NCBI GenBank assembly: GCA_021789715.1
Contig: JAJYJE010000058.1
Location: forward strand, 1-6,488
Source of the DNA: a bacterium
GTDB taxonomy: Bacteria > Patescibacteriota > Doudnabacteria > UBA920
Direction: 5' to 3'
Length of the DNA stretch: 6,488 nt
Under the pieces are notes generated by a model that did not search any database, had not been told where the DNA came from, and worked only from the letters and a program-made list of their open reading frames with translations. The position numbers and the translations under genes were made by a program. Below, one piece after another: positions 1 to 4,896 of this stretch (position 1 is its first letter; the number at the start of each line of letters is the position of its first letter).

Positions 1-755
1 ATCTTCCGACCACGCCGCCGGCGGTTTCCGCTACCTTGCCGGCTTCGGGCGCCACCAACGTGGCAGTAGCCACGCCCATAGTTGTGACCTTTACCGAGCC
101 GCTCGACAGTACCACCATCACCTCAAGCAACATTCAGCTTTGGCAGGCCGGCGGCAGCCAAGTTCCCGCGACTGTCGCGCCGGCGGAAGGCAATCAGGAA
201 GTCCAGATCACACCGAATGCGCCTTTGCAGTACGGGACTTCTTATTATTTCGTGGTGAATGATGTTAGAGATAGCTATGGCAATCAAATGACGGCAAAGT
301 ATCTTAGCGATGGCAGCGAGGGCAGCAATGGCAGTCCGTTTACCACTGTGTCCCAAGGCGCGGTTGTCCTTTCTGTCACCGGGATCGCTGCGACGCAAAG
401 CTATGCCGAGGCGGGCGGCGGGTTTGACAACGGCTGGCAATGGACGTTTAATGTGACTGTGCCTTCGAGCCAGACTAAGCTGCAAATGGAATTCAGCGAT
501 TTTATTGGCAGCGGTACCAGCACGGTGCCGGCTGCTAACGATGTAGAGTATTACTCGCCGCAAAGCGACCATGACTCCGGCAATCCGGCGGTTATTACGG
601 ACGCCAATGCGTTTGGACCGGTGATCAATTTGACCGGCGATGCGGACCCGAATACTCCGGGCACGCAAGTGCAGATTGTTGTCAAAGTGGCCGTGCCTAC
701 CGGCACTCCAGGCGGATCGTACTCGGCTAGTTATGGTATTCAGACTAATCCTTAA
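1..755 (+). CDS. Surface protein with Big_5 (SbsA Ig-like) domain, 3' part only
   Basis: The reading frame is open from base 3, so the gene begins upstream of the window and 250 residues are visible. A TTG at 36 is an internal leucine codon, not a convincing start, because the Big_5 pattern already begins before it (visible residues about 5-9, PPAVS). Visible residues about 5-112 read as a Big_5 Ig-like domain: a PASGATNVAVATPIVVTFTE stretch, then PLDSTTI and a Y-x-F strand before a D-x-x-GN turn. Residues about 118-247 form a second beta-rich domain (GWQWTFNVTVPSSQTKL, then a closing GGSYSASYGIQT) that I recall from CPR envelope proteins but cannot name. No membrane anchor or sorting signal follows. 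Role: probably a secreted or surface structural protein, with no catalytic motif visible. The next gene starts 26 bases downstream, so the two are likely co-transcribed. The domain call is fairly sure; the biological role is unknown. Confidence 0.8.
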   Translation, partial: LPTTPPAVSATLPASGATNVAVATPIVVTFTEPLDSTTITSSNIQLWQAGGSQVPATVAPAEGNQEVQITPNAPLQYGTSYYFVVNDVRDSYGNQMTAKYLSDGSEGSNGSPFTTVSQGAVVLSVTGIAATQSYAEAGGGFDNGWQWTFNVTVPSSQTKLQMEFSDFIGSGTSTVPAANDVEYYSPQSDHDSGNPAVITDANAFGPVINLTGDADPNTPGTQVQIVVKVAVPTGTPGGSYSASYGIQTNP

Positions 756-767
756 TTTTTAACTCTC

Positions 768-773
768 AGGAGA
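768..773 (+). promoter_or_regulatory. Shine-Dalgarno AGGAGA deciding the start at 782
   Basis: AGGAGA lies 8 bases before ATG 782 but only 2 bases before ATG 776. The spacing therefore favours the second ATG, which also gives a cleaner signal peptide (MKSR followed by a hydrophobic core). Confidence 0.75.
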
Positions 774-781
774 AAATGCTT

Positions 782-2026
782 ATGAAATCCAGGTATGTGT
801 TCGGTTTGCTGCTGGCCGGAGGGTTAACTATGGCAGGTCTGGCCCGTGCCGATATGGTCACCGGCCAGTTGAGTACCGGCATAACTACCGGTTTGAGTGG
901 TGTCGTTATTGCCGTACCTGCCGCTTCCCCGGTGGCAGGCACCTACACTTCTACGCAAAGCGTCATATTATCCGCAGACGGCAGCACCAGCATCCGTTAC
1001 ACGACGGACGGTACTACGCCGACCTGTTCCAGCGGCATATCTTATACCGGCGCGATTGCGGTAGCTTCGTCGTTGACGATCCAGGCCGTGTCCTGCTATC
1101 CCCACAACACCGGTTCAAGCGTGGCTTCGTTTGCTTATGTGATTAACCCGCCGGTAGTGACTCCGACAGTTTCGGGAGGCGGTGGTGGGGGAGGCGGCGG
1201 CTTTACCCCCTCGGTTGTAACGCCGGTTTCCTCAACGATTTCGAGTTCGACCCTGCCTCAGGGCGAGGTTTTAGGCGCGTCCACCACAATGGCTCACGTT
1301 GATGGTACGCTGGTGCAAGACGGCAATACTATTTATCTTATCCAAAACGGCCAGCTGGACGGCTTCCGTGACCCGCAGGAATTCGCGTCGTATGGTTACC
1401 AGTTCAGCCAAGCCGTGCCCATTAACGAAGCTGATAAATTGTTGCCCGCGGGGCCGGTACTTAAAGCTATGACCGGCACGCTGGCGCTTGATACTTCAGA
1501 CAACCGGACGATCTATATGGTCGGTCGGAATTCCACTAAACGCGGCTTTGCCTCGTGGGGCGTGTTCTCGGGATTGGGATATGTTAAAGGCTCTTCGACT
1601 TCGGCCGGTCCTGTAAACGGCATATATAAAATTAATATGAGTGATTATCCCGCTGGCGCGCCGATTACGTCGGCCGCGGATCCGCATCCCGAAGGATCGC
1701 TGGTTGTGGATAGCAGCGGTACGGTTTGGTGGATTTTAAACGGCCAGCGCGACGGCTTTGAATCGATGCAGGTCTTCCAGACTTACGGTTTTAGCTTTAA
1801 CCGCGTAGTGCCGGCTAATGCTGCGGATTTAGTTTTACCCATGGGTCCGTTAGTAAAATTCCGCGACGGTACCTTGATTAGCGATGGCGGCGTGACTTAC
1901 ATTATTTCGGATGGCCAAAAGCTGGCGTTCGCTTCTGCGGAGGCGTTTGCACGGCTTGGGTATGACCAGGCCGAGGTAATTACTGCCGTTCTTGCAAATT
2001 ATCCGGCGGGCCAGGAAATTCAGTAG
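782..2026 (+). CDS. Secreted protein: signal peptide, chitobiase C-terminal-like domain, four tandem repeats
   Basis: This 414-residue protein starts at ATG 782, chosen by SD spacing; ATG 776 would add two residues. Residues 1-23 are a signal peptide (MKSR, hydrophobic core, A-R-A cleavage-like site). Residues about 48-123 resemble the chitobiase/beta-hexosaminidase C-terminal domain (CHB_HEX_C): GTYTSTQSVILSADG, then IRYTTDGTTPT and a Y-TGAI strand. This is an Ig-like accessory module, not an enzyme. A run of nine glycines (132-140) is a flexible linker. Residues 174-414 hold four degenerate repeats, starting near 174, 231, 304 and 362, each opening with (D/E/T)G(T/S)L and carrying a GF(x)S-like and a (Y/F)G(Y/F) motif. 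No C-terminal anchor is seen. It is probably exported and surface-associated or released, perhaps in adhesion or wall binding (inference). It shares a transcript with the preceding Big_5 gene. There are only two cysteines in the mature part, both in the CHB_HEX_C region. Confidence 0.85.
   Translation: MKSRYVFGLLLAGGLTMAGLARADMVTGQLSTGITTGLSGVVIAVPAASPVAGTYTSTQSVILSADGSTSIRYTTDGTTPTCSSGISYTGAIAVASSLTIQAVSCYPHNTGSSVASFAYVINPPVVTPTVSGGGGGGGGGFTPSVVTPVSSTISSSTLPQGEVLGASTTMAHVDGTLVQDGNTIYLIQNGQLDGFRDPQEFASYGYQFSQAVPINEADKLLPAGPVLKAMTGTLALDTSDNRTIYMVGRNSTKRGFASWGVFSGLGYVKGSSTSAGPVNGIYKINMSDYPAGAPITSAADPHPEGSLVVDSSGTVWWILNGQRDGFESMQVFQTYGFSFNRVVPANAADLVLPMGPLVKFRDGTLISDGGVTYIISDGQKLAFASAEAFARLGYDQAEVITAVLANYPAGQEIQ
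1301..2023 (+). repeat. Four degenerate protein repeats in an ABAB arrangement
   Basis: Units begin near 1301, 1472, 1691 and 1865 (about 57, 73, 58 and 53 codons). Units 1 and 3 match each other best: NGQLDGF with NGQRDGF, and LPAGPVLK with LPMGPLVK. Units 2 and 4 share their ends, YPAGAPI with YPAGQEI. This suggests duplication of a two-unit module. The DNA has diverged, so the repeats are seen mainly at protein level. Confidence 0.75.
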
Positions 2027-2069
2027 TTTTTTACCGGAAAAGGCTGTTAAAAGCTGTTTTGGGTTGGCA

Positions 2070-2098
2070 TTGCCGCTTTGAGTAACGTGTAGTATAAT
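2070..2098 (+). promoter_or_regulatory. Sigma70-type promoter for the Com-like gene
   Basis: TTGCCG (2070-2075), 17 bases, then a consensus TATAAT (2093-2098). Transcription would start near 2105, giving a leader of about 125 bases before the ATG at 2231. The -10 is perfect; the -35 keeps the TTG core. Confidence 0.7.
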
Positions 2099-2100
2099 AA

Positions 2101-2217
2101 CCCTGTCGTAAAATTTAGCAGCAGTCACGTCCAAGCAGCGATATCGCTTTTGACAGGGCTTGGGCGGCGGGCCCAGAGTCTGGGCAGGGAATGGCGATAA
2201 TCCGGGCCGATCATTAA
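2101..2217 (+). promoter_or_regulatory. Inverted-repeat-rich leader, possible structured 5' UTR
   Basis: Four symmetric elements lie between the promoter and the ribosome binding site. CCCTGTC (2101-2107) is complementary to GACAGGG (2152-2158). AGCGATATCGCT (2137-2148) is a 12-base palindrome. TGGGC (2161-2165) can pair with GCCCA (2171-2175). GCCCAGA (2171-2177) is also complementary to TCTGGGC (2179-2185), so the two G+C hairpins would compete for the same central strand. I cannot match this to a known riboswitch, SRP RNA, 6S RNA or tRNA. The first arm may lie at or just before the transcription start, so that pair could act in DNA, not RNA. Confidence 0.4.
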
Positions 2218-2224
2218 GAGAGGG
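2218..2224 (+). promoter_or_regulatory. Ribosome binding site GAGAGGG
   Basis: The purine-rich stretch ends 6 bases before ATG 2231 and is the best SD match in frame with the zinc-ribbon gene. It supports 2231 as the start. Confidence 0.6.
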
Positions 2225-2230
2225 ATTTTT

Positions 2231-2461
2231 ATGGTCGACCCAAGATACTTGCGCGAGTACCGCTGCCCCGATTGCAACAAATTGTTGTGCAAAGGCGTTT
2301 TGCACCACAAGGACAGCGCGCTTGAGGTTAAATGCCGCAACTGTAAAAAAATCTGTTGGTCTACCGGAGCGGACGCGGAAATTGTCCAAGGACGTTCCGT
2401 GCTTGTCCGCCAGGGCTTGATCCCGGACACCGACGCAGAAGCCGAAACGGTTATTCGGTAA
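2231..2461 (+). CDS. Com-like small zinc-ribbon protein
   Basis: A 76-residue protein with two CxxC knuckles, C12-P-D-C15 and C35-R-N-C38, spaced as in the Mu-like prophage Com family: RCPDCNKLLCKG, then LEVKCRNCKKI. Extra cysteines at 20 and 42 are not part of the knuckles. In phage Mu, Com is a zinc-finger protein that binds mom mRNA and activates its translation; no mom-like gene or other phage gene is visible here. The protein is therefore more safely called a Com-like zinc ribbon of unknown target, probably nucleic-acid binding (inference). The last 30 or so residues are acidic and not recognised. It has its own promoter, a clear SD and an immediate terminator, so it looks monocistronic. 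The inverted repeats in its leader could be sites for self-regulation, but nothing shows this. Confidence 0.75.
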   Translation: MVDPRYLREYRCPDCNKLLCKGVLHHKDSALEVKCRNCKKICWSTGADAEIVQGRSVLVRQGLIPDTDAEAETVIR

Positions 2462-2467
2462 AAATAT

Positions 2468-2501
2468 AAAAACAACCCCCTTTACAAAGGGGGTTGTTTT
2501 T
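2468..2501. terminator. Perfect bidirectional intrinsic terminator
   Basis: Two 16-base arms are exactly complementary: 2468-2483 (A-tract, ACAACCCCC, TTT) and 2486-2501 (AAA, GGGGGTTG, T-tract). The central bases form the loop. The U-rich tail exists on both strands, so it can end the plus-strand zinc-ribbon transcript (stop 2461) and the minus-strand msrB transcript (stop 2508). Confidence 0.93.
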
Positions 2502-2507
2502 ATGCGG

Positions 2508-2915
2508 CTACTTTGGCTGTTTAACGGCAAGCAAACAGGCGCCGTTGATGCAGAATCTTTTTCCAGTGGTGGCGGCTGGTCCATCGTCGAATACGTGCCC
2601 TAAATGCGAGCCGCATTTGGCGCAGACGACCTCGGTGCGGTGCGTGCCGTATTCGTTATCATCGCGGAATTCCACGGCGCCGGGAATGGCGCGGTCAAAG
2701 CTCGGCCAGCCCGTGCCGCTGTCGAATTTGGTATCGCTGCTGAACAGCTGGTTGCCGCAGGCCGCGCACTTGAACATCACGCCCTTGTCATGAACATCAA
2801 GCAGGGGAGAGCTAAACGGCGCTTCGGTGCCCTTCTCCCGCAAAATGCGGTACTGTTCCGGCGTGAGTTGTTTTTTTAATTCTTGATCGGTCGGCGGCGT
2901 ATTTTGGCCGTTCAT
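2508..2915 (-). CDS. msrB: Peptide-methionine (R)-S-oxide reductase MsrB
   Basis: This 135-residue protein matches the whole MsrB family length. It reduces the R-epimer of methionine sulfoxide in proteins. The zinc site is complete: C50-x-x-C53 and C98-x-x-C101. The GTGWPSF signature is at 67-73, SHLGHVFDDGP at 103-113 and the catalytic cysteine C122 in RFCING. The usual recycling cysteine position (E. coli Cys63) is T68, as in many family members, so regeneration may use another cysteine such as C127 (INGACL where NSASL is common) or an external thiol. The ATG at 2915 was chosen because LTPEQYRIL and the rest of the family begin just after it. The open frame continues upstream to 3260 but there it overlaps ccdA in another frame. 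No SD is visible. No signal peptide, so cytoplasmic as read. It lies 56 bases downstream of ccdA on the same strand and is probably co-transcribed with it. Confidence 0.95.
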   Translation of the reverse strand: MNGQNTPPTDQELKKQLTPEQYRILREKGTEAPFSSPLLDVHDKGVMFKCAACGNQLFSSDTKFDSGTGWPSFDRAIPGAVEFRDDNEYGTHRTEVVCAKCGSHLGHVFDDGPAATTGKRFCINGACLLAVKQPK

Positions 2916-2971
2916 AAAATTTGGAATAATTACAAATATTGACGGTTCCGGCGCGAGATTATTTCGGCAAT

Positions 2972-3784
2972 CTAGCGGGAGGCGGGGCCATAATCGGTAT
3001 AGGGAAATTGCTGACTGGGCGCCATGGGTGCCGGTTGTTGGCCGAACGGCGGGGAAACAGCGGTGTATCCGCCGTTCAGTCCCGGAAGGCCCTGTGTGAT
3101 CCCGCCATTGGCGGCAGGGCAGTAGTTTTGAAGGGAATTTTCCACCTGAATGTCCCATTTGAAATATATTGCTAGGGCTACGGCAAGGATTATTACGCCC
3201 CCGGCTTGTTGCATCCAGCGCGAATATCGCGCCAACCGTTGTGTTTGGGCGGTGATCCATTGGCTGCCATAAGCAACCGCAAGCATTGGCAGGCCGACCC
3301 CAAACGAATAAGCCAGTAACAATATGGCTGCTTTGGCGGTGCTGCCTTGGGTCGCGGCCAAGACTAAAATTGATCCTAAAACCGGGCCGGCGCAGGGGGT
3401 CCAGATTAAACCCAGGAGCAGGCCGATTCCAAAACCGTTCAAATTATCGCCGTATCCCGAGAAGGGCCGGGCAATTTTTGGCAGGCGAAAAGAGAGTGCT
3501 TCCAGCGGTTTTGGCCAGATCATGAGCAGGCCAAAGATGGCCAACAAGGAAACGGCAAGGTCACGCAACAGGTCGGGGGCTGCGCCGAGACTGTGTACCA
3601 TAAACGATAGCAGCAGTGCGGCCAGGGTAAAACTAACCGCAAACCCGGCAACTATGAATACCGGCCGCCATTTGCCGTGCCGGCCGACTGACGCGCCCAA
3701 AATTACGGGCAGCATCGGCAAAATACAGGGAGCGACTATAGTCATTAACCCCGCAAAAGCAGCAAAGGATATTTGGAGGAACAT
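2972..3784 (-). CDS. ccdA: CcdA/DsbD-type membrane thiol-disulfide transporter
   Basis: A 270-residue integral membrane protein of the cytochrome c biogenesis CcdA/DsbD transmembrane family, which carries electrons from cytoplasmic thioredoxin to the outside of the membrane. The two redox cysteines sit in the expected motifs: C20 in APCILPMLP and C131 in WTPCAGPVLGSIL. About six hydrophobic segments are visible (near 5-30, 42-66, 76-92, 116-143, 151-173 and 193-208). Residues 209-270 form a Pro/Gln/Gly-rich tail with a lone cysteine, C222, and no thioredoxin domain. ATG 3784 is preferred to the TTG at 3790 two codons upstream; neither has an SD. A promoter lies about 45 bases upstream, and msrB follows 56 bases downstream. 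No cytochrome c maturation genes are visible, so a role in supplying reductant for oxidative repair is the better inference. Confidence 0.9.
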   Translation of the reverse strand: MFLQISFAAFAGLMTIVAPCILPMLPVILGASVGRHGKWRPVFIVAGFAVSFTLAALLLSFMVHSLGAAPDLLRDLAVSLLAIFGLLMIWPKPLEALSFRLPKIARPFSGYGDNLNGFGIGLLLGLIWTPCAGPVLGSILVLAATQGSTAKAAILLLAYSFGVGLPMLAVAYGSQWITAQTQRLARYSRWMQQAGGVIILAVALAIYFKWDIQVENSLQNYCPAANGGITQGLPGLNGGYTAVSPPFGQQPAPMAPSQQFPYTDYGPASR

Positions 3785-3831
3785 AGGCAATTTTGTTTCG
3801 ATATAGTGCCCGGCAGGGACCGAATAGGTTT

Positions 3832-3860
3832 AGTATACCCTCCGAAAGGCTTTGGATCAA
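3832..3860 (-). promoter_or_regulatory. Sigma70-type promoter for ccdA-msrB
   Basis: Read on the minus strand: TTGATC (3860-3855), 17 bases, TATACT (3837-3832). The start would be near 3825, leaving a leader of about 40 bases before ATG 3784. Confidence 0.7.
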
Positions 3861-3892
3861 GACGGAAAAATATCACAAAATTGGGCGAAAAT

Positions 3893-3912
3893 AAGGCATC
3901 TTACGATGCCCT
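3893..3912. terminator. Small hairpin GGCATC-TTAC-GATGCC between divergent promoters
   Basis: Perfect 6-base arms (3895-3900 and 3905-3910) surround a 4-base loop, with A/T bases on both sides. Read on the minus strand it is followed by TTATTTT, which resembles a weak intrinsic terminator. It may insulate the two divergent units, or be the remnant of a terminator. Function is uncertain. Confidence 0.4.
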
Positions 3913-3947
3913 TGTTTATAGAAGAGTATTGGTCGGCCAATTGATAA

Positions 3948-3974
3948 TTAGCACTTGACACAGGGGAGTGCTAA
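3948..3974 (+). promoter_or_regulatory. CIRCE operator (HrcA binding site)
   Basis: TTAGCACTT (3948-3956), 9 bases, GAGTGCTAA (3966-3974). This matches the CIRCE consensus TTAGCACTC-N9-GAGTGCTAA at 17 of 18 arm positions. The one mismatch, T for C at 3956, completes the TTGACA -35 box. HrcA bound here should block the promoter, giving autoregulation of hrcA-grpE-dnaK. Confidence 0.96.
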
Positions 3975-3983
3975 TAGTATTAT
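3955..3983 (+). promoter_or_regulatory. Sigma70-type promoter of the hrcA operon
   Basis: Consensus TTGACA (3955-3960), 17 bases, TATTAT (3978-3983). The -35 box and most of the spacer lie within CIRCE. Transcription would start near 3990, giving a leader of about 50 bases. Confidence 0.85.
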
Positions 3984-3986
3984 AAA

Positions 3987-4013
3987 TTAGCAGTCGTAGG
4001 ATATATCTGCTAA
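3987..4013 (+). promoter_or_regulatory. Second, degenerate CIRCE-like inverted repeat
   Basis: TTAGCAGTC (3987-3995) and ATCTGCTAA (4005-4013) are separated by 9 bases. The TTAGCA and TGCTAA cores are 15 bases apart, exactly as in CIRCE. The left arm matches consensus at 8 of 9 positions and the right at 6 of 9. ATTAGCAG/CTGCTAAT form an 8-base inverted repeat. It starts 39 bases downstream of the first CIRCE and overlaps the expected transcription start. Confidence 0.6.
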
Positions 4014-4040
4014 TCGCCTACAGGTAACTACCTCAGTTTT

Positions 4041-4793
4041 ATGGGATCTGAAATTACTCCCCGGCAAGCCAAGATTTTAGCCGCCATCGTTAAGGAAAAT
4101 TGCGACAGTTGCGGGCCCGTGGCCAGCCAGGATTTGGCGGAGAAGTACAATTTAGGCGTCAGTACGGCAACTATCCGCAATGAGATGGCGGTATTGGAAG
4201 AAATGGGCTATATTAGCCAGCCGCACACCAGCGCCGGCCGCGTGCCTACGGATAAAGGTTTCCGTTTTTTTGTTAATGAGCTTATGGACCGCGTCCAGCT
4301 TACGCTCAAGGAGCAGGACCTGCTTAAGCGCGAGTTGATGAAAATGCGGGTTTTACATGCGGAAATGGGCCGGCGTTTAGCCAAGCTGCTGTCGGAGCAT
4401 TCCCAACAGGCATCCTTTACGCTATTTCCCGAAGAAATGTCTACGGTGGGTTTGTCCAACATTCTTGACAATCCCGCCTTGACGGCAGAAGATGCCAAAG
4501 AGATCGCGCAGTTTTTTGATCATCTGGACCAGTACGCGGAAAAAATGATGCAGGATTATTCCGCATCGGCCAAGCCGGCCACCTTCATCGGCAAGGAATT
4601 GAAACTTTCCAAAAAATCCGATTACTCAATGATCGTGTCCGGATTGACTTTACCATCCGGGAAAAAAGGCGTCATCGGCCTCATCGGCCCGAAGAGCATG
4701 AAGTACGAGAAAAATTTGAGCTTGATGGAATATATTGCGAAGTTGTTGGGCGGGGGATTAGGCATAGTTTTGCTGATGCTAATTCAAAAATAA
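4041..4793 (+). CDS. hrcA: Heat-inducible transcription repressor HrcA, compact form
   Basis: HrcA binds CIRCE elements and represses chaperone genes. Residues about 5-80 are the winged-helix DNA-binding domain: RQAKILAAIVKE, then GVSTATIRNEMAVLEEMGYI and QPHTSAGRVPTDKGFRFFV (60-78), the strongest family signature. Residues about 80-120 look helical. The C-terminal part keeps GLSNIL (137-142), EIAQFFDHLD and VIGLIGPKSMKYEKN (211-225) of the GAF-like domain. At 250 residues it is much shorter than the roughly 340 of Bacillus-type HrcA; the missing part lies in the middle, between the helical linker and GLSNIL. The last residues (GGGLGIVLLMLIQK) are unusually hydrophobic. ATG 4041 is the only start, since TAA 4011 stops the frame upstream; the SD is weak. 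First gene of the operon, preceded by CIRCE. Confidence 0.95.
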   Translation: MGSEITPRQAKILAAIVKENCDSCGPVASQDLAEKYNLGVSTATIRNEMAVLEEMGYISQPHTSAGRVPTDKGFRFFVNELMDRVQLTLKEQDLLKRELMKMRVLHAEMGRRLAKLLSEHSQQASFTLFPEEMSTVGLSNILDNPALTAEDAKEIAQFFDHLDQYAEKMMQDYSASAKPATFIGKELKLSKKSDYSMIVSGLTLPSGKKGVIGLIGPKSMKYEKNLSLMEYIAKLLGGGLGIVLLMLIQK

Positions 4794-4880
4794 AAAATCA
4801 AAATTCAAGGTTACAGTGCAAAATTTAAAAATAAATTGCAGAATGATTTTATATTTTGAATTGTCATTTTGATTTTTGAT
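4794..4880. repeat. AT-rich imperfect inverted repeat between hrcA and grpE
   Basis: Arms AAAATCAAAATTCAA (from about 4794) and TTGAATT plus CATTTTGATTTT (about 4857-4876) are complementary with a short insertion. A nested, imperfect TGCAaaATTTA / TAAATTGCA pair lies at 4817-4840. Composition differs sharply from the adjoining genes. It could be a decayed terminator, an mRNA processing hairpin or a small dispersed palindromic element; one copy cannot tell these apart. Confidence 0.5.
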
Positions 4881-4896
4881 ATTTACATTTTGATAT

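Noticed and set aside
123..668. 181-residue minus-strand frame opposite the Big_5 gene
   Set aside because: Arg/Ile-rich translation typical of an antisense shadow; the plus strand carries a clear domain.
1175..1201. Glycine run as a possible frameshift or assembly artefact
   Set aside because: Codons are mixed (GGA, GGC, GGT, GGG) and the frame stays open with good domains on both sides, so it reads as a true linker.
2100..2230. SRP RNA, 6S RNA or tRNA in the structured leader
   Set aside because: No conserved SRP tetraloop region, no cloverleaf and no matching signature could be found; left as an unassigned leader.
2160..2420. 86-codon plus-strand frame overlapping the Com-like gene
   Set aside because: The alternative frame at 2231 has both CxxC knuckles and an SD, so this one is a shadow.
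2231..2461. A Mu-like prophage remnant, suggested by the Com-like gene
   Set aside because: No mom, transposase, capsid or tail gene nearby; neighbours are ordinary chromosomal genes.
1850..2584. 244-residue minus-strand frame opposite the repeat protein and the Com-like gene
   Set aside because: It is antisense to well-supported genes, crosses the bidirectional terminator and has no recognisable domain.
2508..3260. A longer, 250-residue frame for MsrB starting near 3260 on the minus strand
   Set aside because: The extra 115 residues overlap the ccdA coding sequence in another frame and do not resemble MsrB; the family homology begins after ATG 2915.
3324..3806. 160-residue plus-strand frame opposite ccdA
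   Set aside because: Shadow of a membrane protein with both CcdA cysteine motifs; no independent signal.
3912..3948. An extra upstream plus-strand promoter using GATAAT at 3943-3948
   Set aside because: No -35-like hexamer lies at 16-18 bases; the TTGACA-N17-TATTAT promoter downstream is far better.
3773..3958. 61-codon plus-strand frame between ccdA and hrcA
   Set aside because: It overlaps the ccdA promoter, the 3893-3912 hairpin and the start of CIRCE; no domain or SD.
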